From assembly GCF_014649915.1 (NCBI RefSeq), contig NZ_BMTY01000001.1, positions 316,559-380,558 of the forward strand: DNA of 64,000 nt, read 5' to 3'. Within the stretch, counting starts at the first letter, position 1. Every line of letters begins with the position of its first letter. Made by a program: the position numbers and the translations under genes. Under the pieces are notes generated by a model that did no database searches, had not been told where the DNA came from, and saw only the letters and a program-made list of their open reading frames with translations. Shown here one piece after another: positions 28,138 through 35,162 of the stretch. Origin of the DNA: Streptomyces toxytricini. GTDB lineage: Bacteria > Actinomycetota > Actinomycetes > Streptomycetales > Streptomycetaceae.

Positions 28138-30039
28138 ATGCACACCGGATCGCCGCCCGCCAGGACACCGCTCGCCGTCCTGGCGCTGGTCGCCGCCGTG
28201 GCCGCCCTGCTCTTCGGCGGGGCGGGCCCGGCCTCCGCGCACTCCGGACTCACGGGATCCGACCCCGCGGACGGCTCGGTCCTCGCCTCGGCGCCCCCGC
28301 ACGTCACGCTCACCTTCACCGAGACGGTCGGCCTCTCCGAGGACTCGGTGCGGGTGCTGTCCCCGGACAACGAGCGGGTCAACCCCCGGCCGGCGCAGCA
28401 CGCCGACGGCAAGGCCAACACCGGCCGGGTGCAGCTCGCCGACGGTCTGGCCCAGGGCACCTACACGGTGGCCTGGCGGGTCGTCTCCGCCGACGGCCAC
28501 CCCATCTCCGGCGCGTTCGTCTTCTCCGTCGGCAAACCGTCCGAGACCGCGGCCGAGGTCCCCGACACGGCCGCCGGGGACACGGCCGCCGGCCGCCTCC
28601 ACGGGGTCTTCCGCCACGTCGCCTACAGCGGGCTCGCCCTCCTCGTCGGCGCCGCCGCGTTCGTCCTCGTCTGCCTGCCCGGGGCCGGGGCGCTGCGCCC
28701 GGTGCGCCGGCTGCTGGCCGCCGGGTGGGCGGCGCTCGCCGTGTCCACCGCAGCCCTGCTGCTGCTGCGCGGCCCGTACGAGACCGGCGGCCCGCTGACG
28801 GCGGCGTTCGACCCGGCGGTGCTGGGGCGGACCGTCACCGGGAAGGCCGGAGGAGCGCTCGTCGTACGCCTCCTCCTGCTCGGCGCGGCGGCCGTGCTGC
28901 TGCGGCGGGCGGCCCGCCGGGCCGCGGCCCCGGACGGCCGGGAGGAGGAGTGGTCCCCCGGCCGCCGGGTCCGCTGGGCGGCGGCGGGGCTCGCCGCGGG
29001 CCTGGCACTCACCTGGGCCGCCGCCGAGCACGCCGCCGCCGGGATCCAGGTGCCGCTTGCCGTCGCCGCCTCCGTACTGCACCTGCTCGCCATGGGCGTC
29101 TGGTTGGGCGGCCTCGTCACGCTGGCGGCCGTCCTCGGGAGCCGGGGGGCCGGCGGCCCCTCCGTGCCCGCCTCCGCCGTCGGCCGCTTCTCCGCGCTCG
29201 CCTCCGCGGCCGTCGCCGTCCTGGCCGCCACGGGCCTCTACCAGTCGTGGCGGCAGGTCGGCTCCTGGGAGGCGCTGACCACCACCTCCTTCGGCAGGAC
29301 CCTCCTCGTCAAGACCGCCGCCGTGATCCTGATGCTGTGGGCGGCGTCCTTCTCCCGGCGGCTGGCCGGCCGTGTCCTCGCCGCGGTCGGCACGGCCGGT
29401 ACGACGGGTGCGGACGCCGGGGCCGAGCCGGTGCGGGAGCCGGCCCTGGCAGGGGCGGGGAAGGCCGCCGCGGGCCCGGCTCACGGCCCCGGCGCGGCGG
29501 CTGCCGGCGTCGAGGCCGACCCGCCGGCGCCCGGCGGGGCGGACGGGCAGCGGCGGCACCTGCGCCGTACCGTGGCCGCCGAAGCCGCGCTCGGCGTCCT
29601 GGTCCTGACCGTCACCACCGTGCTGACGGGGACGCAGCCCGGCCGCGCAGCCGTGAAGAGCGCCGAGGCGGCCGCCGCGCGGGGGCCGCAGGTGCGGGTG
29701 GTCACCGTCCCCTTCGACACGGGGACGGCCGGGCACCGCGGCACGGTGCAGATCACGCTGTCGCCGGGGCGCGTCGGGGAGAACTCGGTCGAGGCCGTCG
29801 TGTTCACGGAGGACGGCGGGCTGGCGGCCGTGCCCGAGATCCGCCTCAACCTCACCCAGACCGAGCTGGACATCGGACCGGTCGACGCGAAGCTCACCGA
29901 CCGGAAGGGGTACTGGGCCGCCTACGACCTGCGGCTGCCCGTGCCGGGCGAGTGGACCGCCGCCGTCACGGTCCGCACCGGCGACATCGACCAGGCGACC
30001 GTCCGCGCCCCGGTGCCGGTCACGGGGCGGCCGAAGTGA
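28138..30039 (+). CDS. CopC-CopD fusion copper transport protein (YcnJ-like)
   Basis: A 633-residue copper-handling membrane protein. Residues 1-35 are a signal peptide whose cleavage after ASA exposes the N-terminal His (AHSGLTGSDP), the Cu(II)-binding His of CopC; the CopC beta-domain runs to about 130 with VSADGHPISG holding the second His. About eight membrane helices (about 155-460) form the CopD part, interrupted by a variable hydrophilic loop (about 420-465). The last about 115 residues are an extracytoplasmic YtkA/FixH-like domain. It probably imports or buffers copper; no regulator is adjacent. Confidence 0.9.
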   Translation: MHTGSPPARTPLAVLALVAAVAALLFGGAGPASAHSGLTGSDPADGSVLASAPPHVTLTFTETVGLSEDSVRVLSPDNERVNPRPAQHADGKANTGRVQLADGLAQGTYTVAWRVVSADGHPISGAFVFSVGKPSETAAEVPDTAAGDTAAGRLHGVFRHVAYSGLALLVGAAAFVLVCLPGAGALRPVRRLLAAGWAALAVSTAALLLLRGPYETGGPLTAAFDPAVLGRTVTGKAGGALVVRLLLLGAAAVLLRRAARRAAAPDGREEEWSPGRRVRWAAAGLAAGLALTWAAAEHAAAGIQVPLAVAASVLHLLAMGVWLGGLVTLAAVLGSRGAGGPSVPASAVGRFSALASAAVAVLAATGLYQSWRQVGSWEALTTTSFGRTLLVKTAAVILMLWAASFSRRLAGRVLAAVGTAGTTGADAGAEPVREPALAGAGKAAAGPAHGPGAAAAGVEADPPAPGGADGQRRHLRRTVAAEAALGVLVLTVTTVLTGTQPGRAAVKSAEAAAARGPQVRVVTVPFDTGTAGHRGTVQITLSPGRVGENSVEAVVFTEDGGLAAVPEIRLNLTQTELDIGPVDAKLTDRKGYWAAYDLRLPVPGEWTAAVTVRTGDIDQATVRAPVPVTGRPK

Positions 30040-30067
30040 GCGGCCGGCCCGCCGGGTGACGGGGAAA

Positions 30068-30129
30068 CGCCGACGCCCGGCGGCCCTCCCCGGGTCCCGT
30101 GAGGGGCCGGAGGGGGCCGCCGGTCGGCG
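30068..30129. terminator. Hairpin between convergent CopCD and stress-protein genes
   Basis: CGCCGA...CCGGCGGCC pairs with GGCCGCCGG-T-CGGCG around a large G/C loop; suited to terminate transcription from both sides. Confidence 0.5.
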
Positions 30130-30169
30130 TGCGGGGCGCGGGGTCCCCGGGCGGGGGCCCGGCCCGCGG

Positions 30170-30703
30170 CTACCAGGAGCGGCGGAAGTTGACGTGGCCG
30201 CCGTCGCGGTCGAACCAGCCGCGGAAGCCCCAGTTGATCCAGCCGCCGTCGCCCTGGTTGGTGAACTGGCCGGACTCGAAGATCCACAGGCCGTAGTGGA
30301 CGTTGCCCCACTGGACGTTGGCGTAGACGCGGGTCCCGCTGAAGCGGTCGTCGTAGTTGTGGCTCAGGTTGAACAGCATCACGTTGTGCCGGCCGCCGGC
30401 GGCGTCGAAGGCCTTGTCGACCGCCTGCTGGACGAAGGAGCCCCGGTCGTCGGTCTTGATGCCGCGCAGCGCGTCGGCGATGGCCTTGCCGCGCCCCAAC
30501 TGGTCCATGGAGACGTTGACGGTGACGCTCTTGTCGGCCGCCGCCGCGGGCCGGCCGCTGTCCGCCGCCGCGGAGGGGGAGGATTCGGGCGCCGAAGCGG
30601 CGGCGACGGCGGGGCGTTCGGCCGCCTGGGCCGGGAGCGAGGCCGCTCCGGTCAGGGCGACGGCGGTGAGGGCGAGAGTTGCGAGGGTGGTCTTGCGGCG
30701 CAT
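30170..30703 (-). CDS. Secreted 'stress protein'-family protein, copy 1
   Basis: A 177-residue exported protein: signal peptide to about residue 28 (LPAQAAE), a Ser/Ala-rich linker, then a domain ending in FESGQFTNQGDGGWINWGF, followed by a tail rich in Arg, Phe and Trp. The ending is shared with the neighbouring paralogue and with small secreted actinobacterial proteins annotated 'stress protein'; their molecular role is not established to my knowledge. AAGGA lies upstream of the ATG. The gene lies 68 bp downstream of copy 2 on the same strand. The two 3' ends are almost identical at DNA level. Confidence 0.8.
   Translation of the reverse strand: MRRKTTLATLALTAVALTGAASLPAQAAERPAVAAASAPESSPSAAADSGRPAAAADKSVTVNVSMDQLGRGKAIADALRGIKTDDRGSFVQQAVDKAFDAAGGRHNVMLFNLSHNYDDRFSGTRVYANVQWGNVHYGLWIFESGQFTNQGDGGWINWGFRGWFDRDGGHVNFRRSW
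30171..30281. repeat. 111-bp direct repeat, copy 1
   Basis: Matches 30773-30883 with about four mismatches; it is the 3' end of the stress-protein gene, encoding the shared GDGGWINW tail. Confidence 0.85.
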
Positions 30704-30771
30704 GGGAGGAAGTCCTTTTCCTTGCGGGTGGATTGGCGAAGAAGTGGGCCAGGGGAGTGCGCTGCCGCGGG

Positions 30772-31302
30772 TTACCAGGAGCGGCGGAAGTTGACGTAGC
30801 CGCCGTCGCGGTCGAACCAGCCGCGGAAGGCCCAGTTGATCCAGCCGCCGTCGCCGTGGTTGGTGAACTGGCCCGACTCGAAGACGATCACCCGGTACTT
30901 GCCGTGGATGCCGCTGACCTTGGCGTCGTAGACGATGCCGTTCAGGTGCGCGGTGTGCCCGTTGGCGTCGTTGATGACCATGACGTTGTAGCGCTGGCCG
31001 CTCTCGTAGAAGGCCCCCTCCATCAGGGACTTCACGTAGCCGGAGCGGTTCTGCTTCCGCTCGATCGCCTCGGTGACGATGTTCATGATCTTCTGGGTGA
31101 TGTCGAGGACCGCGGAGGCCACGTCGACCTTGCCCGCGAGGGCGCCGGCCTCGCCCGGGACGGCCGCCTGCACCGCGGCCGGCCGGGGCTTGGCCGCGGA
31201 CGACGCCTCGGCGGCGTACGAGGCGGTGGCGGGGAGCAGGACGCCGGCGGCGGCGACGGAGCTGACGAGGGCGAGGGCGATGCGCTTGCGGCTGATGTGC
31301 AT
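30772..31302 (-). CDS. Secreted 'stress protein'-family protein, copy 2
   Basis: A 176-residue paralogue of the adjacent gene. Signal peptide to about residue 31 (ATASYAAE), an Ala/Pro linker, a helical stretch (VDVASAVLDITQKIMNIV) not obviously shared with copy 1, then YNVMVINDANGHTAHLNG and the conserved tail IVFESGQFTNHGDGGWINW. AAGGAG is placed well before the ATG. The tails are nearly identical while the rest diverges strongly, which suggests gene conversion or selection on the tail. Confidence 0.8.
   Translation of the reverse strand: MHISRKRIALALVSSVAAAGVLLPATASYAAEASSAAKPRPAAVQAAVPGEAGALAGKVDVASAVLDITQKIMNIVTEAIERKQNRSGYVKSLMEGAFYESGQRYNVMVINDANGHTAHLNGIVYDAKVSGIHGKYRVIVFESGQFTNHGDGGWINWAFRGWFDRDGGYVNFRRSW
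30773..30883. repeat. 111-bp direct repeat, copy 2
   Basis: See 30171-30281; same orientation, offset 602 bp. Confidence 0.85.
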
Positions 31303-31589
31303 GATTTTTCTCCTTCTGGCAGTTTTTCCGATGATTTTTCGGGCGCACGGTGGCCGTGGGGCCGCCGGGCGGACGAAGGCGAGGGGGCTGCGGGTGAATA
31401 CCGCGGAAGGGGCGCAAGGTTCCGCGGCGCCGTGGGCCGGGCCGCGTACGGCCTGAGGGGCCCGGCCGGGAAAAGGGAGGGAATCGGCCCGATTTCGGCC
31501 GGTCCTTTTCGGCGCGCCCCTCCGGAGTGCCGCACGGCTGATTTACTCGGTGGACCTTTCGGGCCGCGGAGGCAGAGGGGTGCTTTTCC
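31303..31589. other. Intergenic region upstream of stress-protein pair
   Basis: Several short AT patches lie just before the gene (31303-31340), and a 15-bp repeat CACCAC-GAG-GTGGTG sits at 31591-31605 over the end of the next small gene. No gene or clear promoter seen. Confidence 0.4.
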
Positions 31590-31787
31590 TCACCACGAGG
31601 TGGTGAGGTGCGCGGCGGCGTCGTCCCGGAAGGGGCGGCGGGCGCCGCCGGTGAGGCCCGCCGGCGAAGGGGGAGCGCCGGCGGCCCGCCTGAGGAGCAG
31701 GACCGCGCAGGATCCGGCGCAGATCAATGAGAGGGTCGACCACCAGGGGAAACGCACTTCCCGGCGGTCGGGAGAGGGGTTCGGCAT
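31590..31787 (-). CDS. Small single-span membrane protein, unknown
   Basis: A 65-codon frame with a good ribosome site (GGAAAGA 6 nt before ATG 31787). Residues about 12-33 form a hydrophobic segment (FPWWSTLSLICAGSCAVLLL) followed by Arg-Arg, so it would insert as a single helix with a hydrophilic C-terminal tail. No family recognised. It lies 55 bp downstream of another tiny exported protein gene on the same strand and may be co-transcribed with it. Confidence 0.5.
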   Translation of the reverse strand: MPNPSPDRREVRFPWWSTLSLICAGSCAVLLLRRAAGAPPSPAGLTGGARRPFRDDAAAHLTTSW

Positions 31788-31842
31788 CGGGTCTTTCCAA
31801 CGGCTTTCGCGTGAAACGGAACCCGGTAGGGCCGGAAGGGCT

Positions 31843-32028
31843 CTAGAGGACCGGGGGGCAGTGGGTCGCGGGGTTCGTCCACTCGGTGTCCCCCGGCCGG
31901 CTGTCGCAGGGGGCCGGCGGCTGTGCCGAATTCGCACCGGCGTGGCCGGCGGGTACCGCTGCGGCCGCGAGGCCGCCCGCAATGACCGTGGCCAGTGCCG
32001 CCGCACAGAGGAACCGGGTGAACTTCAT
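31843..32028 (-). CDS. Small secreted peptide, unknown
   Basis: A 61-residue protein with AGGAG 7 nt before ATG 32028. Residues 1 to about 30 are a clear Sec signal peptide (MKFTRFLCAAALATVIAGG, cleavage around GHA). The mature peptide of about 31 residues is Pro-rich with two cysteines (PAPCDSRPGDTEW, THCPPVL), which could form one disulfide. Function unknown. It is divergent from the TrmB/LuxR-like regulator, 129 bp away, which may control it. Confidence 0.7.
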   Translation of the reverse strand: MKFTRFLCAAALATVIAGGLAAAAVPAGHAGANSAQPPAPCDSRPGDTEWTNPATHCPPVL

Positions 32029-32157
32029 GCTGAACTCCTGAGGGCCTGGATGTGAATTCCGAGCGGAGAATCCTGTCGGCGTTTTTCCTTTCCGACGACT
32101 CAAGAATCGCCCGGGGGAGAACTCCCGGTCCAGGGTGGGCGGCCCTCAGCAAGGTGC

Positions 32158-33330
32158 GTGGCACGAAAGAGAGGGGTGGCAAATTTGGACAGAATCCAGC
32201 AAAGGGGAACATCTGACGGCGGTGGGAGCCGCTTACGGGCGGCTCCCGGCCGCGGGCAGGAGGAGGCGCCGCACGAGCCGGGCGACCTCGGCCCCGCGGC
32301 CCTCCGGCTCTACACGCGGCTGCTGGAGCACGGCCCGGCGCCCGCCGCGGCCCTGGCGGCCGAGCTGGGTCTGGACGAGGACGCGGCGGAACGGGCCGCT
32401 GCCGAACTGACCCGCAACCGCCTGGTGGCCCGCGACCCCGGCGCCCCGGCGGCGCCGCTGCGCGCCGTCAGCCCCTACACCGCGACGGCCGAACTCGTCG
32501 GCCCGGAGGAGAGCGCGCTGCGCCGCCGCCTGGAGGCCCTCGAACGCACCCGGGCCCGGCTGAGCTCGCTGATCCCGCGGTACGAGGAGGCGTACCGGCG
32601 CGGAGCCGACACCGGAGCCGTCGAGGTCGTCGAATCCCGCGACCGGGTCATGCTGCTGATCTCCGACGCGGCGGCCCGCTGCACCGAGGAGGTGCTCACC
32701 GTGCAGCCGGGCGGCGGCCGACCGCCCGGCTACCTGGAGCGCGCCCTGCCCCGCGACCTGGAGATGCTGCGCCGCGGCGTCCGCATGCACACCCTCTACC
32801 AGCACACCTCCCGCTACAGCGCGGGGACCCAGGAGTACGTGCAGGCGGTCACGGCGGCCGGCGCCGAAGTACGCACCCTCGGTGAACTCTTCGGCAAGAT
32901 GCTGGTCTTCGACCGGGCCACCGCCTTCCTGCCGGTGTGGGACGACCCCGACGCGGCGGTGGTGTTGCGCGAGCCGTCCGCCGTCGCCTTCCTCCGCTCG
33001 GTCTTCGGCCACGCCTGGAGCCTCGCGGAGCCGTACGGCGCCTCGTACACGGCGGCGACCTCGGCCCAGCTGCACGACGCCATCGCCGCGCGGCTGGCCG
33101 ACGGGGCGAAGGACGAGCAGATCGCCCGGCGGCTCGGTATGTCCCTGCGGACCTGCCGCCGGCACATCGCGGAACTGATGGACGAACTCGGCGCGGAGAG
33201 CCGGTTCCAGGCCGGCTACCTGCTGGCGCTCCGCTCCCACGGCGCCCTCGACGGGGCCGGGCCGGCGGAGGCGGTGCCCGAGCCGGCCCCGCCTGCGCAG
33301 GCGCCCCGCCACGCCGCAGCCGGCGGCTGA
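32158..33330 (+). CDS. TrmB/LuxR-like transcriptional regulator
   Basis: A 390-residue regulator with two possible DNA-binding parts: an N-terminal TrmB-type winged helix (about 45-100, LAAELGLDEDAAERAAAEL) and a C-terminal LuxR-type HTH (about 312-360, GAKDEQIARRLGMSLRTCRR). Between them is the PLD-like sensor region typical of actinobacterial TrmB-LuxR proteins (ALPRDLEMLRRGVRMHTLYQ). GTG at 32158 is used (AAGG upstream); GTG at 32176 is an alternative. It is divergent from the small secreted peptide gene and 1.2 kb from the end of the RiPP operon, so either could be a target. Confidence 0.85.
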   Translation: MARKRGVANLDRIQQRGTSDGGGSRLRAAPGRGQEEAPHEPGDLGPAALRLYTRLLEHGPAPAAALAAELGLDEDAAERAAAELTRNRLVARDPGAPAAPLRAVSPYTATAELVGPEESALRRRLEALERTRARLSSLIPRYEEAYRRGADTGAVEVVESRDRVMLLISDAAARCTEEVLTVQPGGGRPPGYLERALPRDLEMLRRGVRMHTLYQHTSRYSAGTQEYVQAVTAAGAEVRTLGELFGKMLVFDRATAFLPVWDDPDAAVVLREPSAVAFLRSVFGHAWSLAEPYGASYTAATSAQLHDAIAARLADGAKDEQIARRLGMSLRTCRRHIAELMDELGAESRFQAGYLLALRSHGALDGAGPAEAVPEPAPPAQAPRHAAAGG

Positions 33331-33345
33331 CGCCCCGTACGCCGT

Positions 33346-33371
33346 GCCGGGGACAGTGGGGGAGCCCCGGC
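33346..33371. terminator. Short hairpin between convergent genes
   Basis: Arms GCCGGGG / CCCCGGC with a 12-nt loop in the 53-bp gap between the regulator and the PI-PLC gene. Confidence 0.4.
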
Positions 33372-33383
33372 GCGGTAGGGCCT

Positions 33384-34427
33384 TCAGGGGCGGGCGTTCA
33401 GCTCGGCGACGATGGAGGCCGGGTTGTGTCCCGAGCCGTCCGACAGGCGGTGGAAGTCCACCGACACGTAGTTCGGATTGCGGCCGCCGGCCGCCGGCCG
33501 GCAGTGCTCGGCGATGCGGCCGCGCAGCTTGGCGCCGTTGTCCAGGGCCGCGGTGAGGACGGTCGGCACGTTGCGGTGGTGGCTCATCGTGAACAGCCGC
33601 CGGAAGCCCGGCTCCCGGCGGTCCAGGGGCACGTCCGGCCAGCGCGTGACGCACGCGAGGTCGTTGCCGAGGTCGCCGAGGCTCCAGTAATTGCTCACCG
33701 TCCACGACCGGTCGTGCATGACGCCCAGGTGCTCGCGGTCGGAGCGGTCGGAGAAGACCAGCAGGCGCTTGCCCGCCGTGACGAGGTCGGCGACCTTCGG
33801 CCAGCCGTGCTGCCGCACGCCCCACTCGTCCGGCCGGAACAGCAGCTCGGACAGCCCGCGGACCCGGGAGAGGGAGCTGCCCAGCTGCTCGGCGCCGACG
33901 TAGTCCTCCAGGAAGACGGTGACGACCTCTTGCGGGTGGGCGGCGAGGAAGTCCACCACCGTCTGCATCGTGCCGTGGAAGGACTGCCGCGGCAGGGCGT
34001 AGGTGGCGCCGGCGAAGGTCTTGCAGCCGCCGTGGCACAGGTAGACGTCGCTGGGGTAGCAGTCGCTGCCGAAGCTGATGACGCACAGCCAGGTGCTGCG
34101 CTCGTACCAGTGGGTGTCCAGGCTGAGGCCGCGGACGCCGTTGTCGAGCTGGGCGCGCACCGACTCGGACTGGTTCACCGAAGTCCAGCGGGAGTCCTCG
34201 TAGTTGGTGAAGGCGTTGTGGGCGGTCAGGAAGGTCGCCTCGTCGAGGCGGCGGTCGCCCCAGCGCGCTGCGGCGGCCGCCGCGCCGGCGCCCGTACGGG
34301 GCCCTGCCGGGCCGGGGGCGGCCTGCGTGGCCGGGGCGGCGCCGAGGAGGGTCAGCAGAAGGAGGCACAGCAGGCCGGTCAGGCCGGCTCTGCGCGGCCG
34401 CCCGGAAGGCGTGTCCATGTCAATCAT
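33384..34427 (-). CDS. Secreted phosphatidylinositol-specific phospholipase C-like protein
   Basis: A 347-residue exported protein: signal peptide to about residue 37 (LLGAAPATQAAPG), then a PI-PLC X-type TIM barrel. The first catalytic His is in LTAHNAFTNYED (about 69); other conserved blocks are VRGLSLDTHWYE, VYLCHGG with a nearby Cys pair, and VTVFLEDYVG. It would cleave phosphoinositide or related phosphodiesters outside the cell. ATG 34427 or 34418 are both possible starts. It follows the DUF5825 gene on the same strand after 78 bp, probably not functionally tied to RiPP biosynthesis. Confidence 0.87.
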   Translation of the reverse strand: MIDMDTPSGRPRRAGLTGLLCLLLLTLLGAAPATQAAPGPAGPRTGAGAAAAAARWGDRRLDEATFLTAHNAFTNYEDSRWTSVNQSESVRAQLDNGVRGLSLDTHWYERSTWLCVISFGSDCYPSDVYLCHGGCKTFAGATYALPRQSFHGTMQTVVDFLAAHPQEVVTVFLEDYVGAEQLGSSLSRVRGLSELLFRPDEWGVRQHGWPKVADLVTAGKRLLVFSDRSDREHLGVMHDRSWTVSNYWSLGDLGNDLACVTRWPDVPLDRREPGFRRLFTMSHHRNVPTVLTAALDNGAKLRGRIAEHCRPAAGGRNPNYVSVDFHRLSDGSGHNPASIVAELNARP

Positions 34428-34505
34428 GCGCGGAGGGTAGCGCGTCGTCCCGGGAACCGCCCCCGCGCGGACGCGTTCGGCCGGGAACCGACGCCCGACC
34501 CCGCG

Positions 34506-35162
34506 TCACAGGGCGAACGAGCCGAACGGCCACCGGTGCACGGCGAGCGGCAGCCACCAGGCCCGCCCGCCCGACCGGGACACCAGCCGCGCCCCTTCGA
34601 GCTCCGCCAGCACTCCCTCCGGCACGGCGCCCGCGGCGGCGCCGTCGCGCAGCACCCCGATCGCCGCCAGGAAGGCCGGCTCGTCGACGGTGAACAGCTC
34701 CAGGGCCCCGAACCGGCGGTCCCTGACCTCGACGAACCCCGGCCCGCGCCGGAAGACGCACTTCCCGGGGAAGTACGCCTCCCGCCAGGCACGGGCCACC
34801 CCGGCGGCCGCCCCCTCGACCTCCTCCGGCGGATAGAGGTGCCCCGGCTCCCCGCGCGCCGCGCATCCGTCCCCGCACCGCGCCGTCCACTCCACCGCGA
34901 CGGCCCGGCCCGTCAGCTCCCGCACCAGCGCCAGCGCCCGCGCCGACCGAGGCCCCGCCCCCGCGCACACCTCGACCGGCTCCGGCAGGCGGACGCAGCG
35001 CGCCCCGGCCGCATGGAGCCGCTCCGCATCCTCCCGTGCGGTGGCTCCGCCCGGCTCGGGCACCAGGCGCATCCCGGGCAGCGCGCGGGTGGCGGGGTCG
35101 TAATCGCGCCACGCCTCGACCGGTACGGCCGCACCCCGTGCTTCAGCCGACGCAAGCGGCAC
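34506..35162 (-). CDS. DUF5825 family protein of RiPP cluster
   Basis: A 218-residue protein resembling DUF5825, which is found next to B12 radical SAM RiPP maturases in actinobacteria. Visible features are a region resembling an alpha/beta fold (LHAAGARCVRLPEPVEV), two close cysteines (ARCGDGCAARGEPGHLYPP), and a C-terminal winged-helix-like domain (about 150-205, FLAAIGVLRDG). The second domain could bind the precursor leader. The GTG start at 35162 has GAGAGGAG upstream and overlaps the maturase stop by 20 bp. Biochemical role unknown. Confidence 0.8.
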   Translation of the reverse strand: MPLASAEARGAAVPVEAWRDYDPATRALPGMRLVPEPGGATAREDAERLHAAGARCVRLPEPVEVCAGAGPRSARALALVRELTGRAVAVEWTARCGDGCAARGEPGHLYPPEEVEGAAAGVARAWREAYFPGKCVFRRGPGFVEVRDRRFGALELFTVDEPAFLAAIGVLRDGAAAGAVPEGVLAELEGARLVSRSGGRAWWLPLAVHRWPFGSFAL

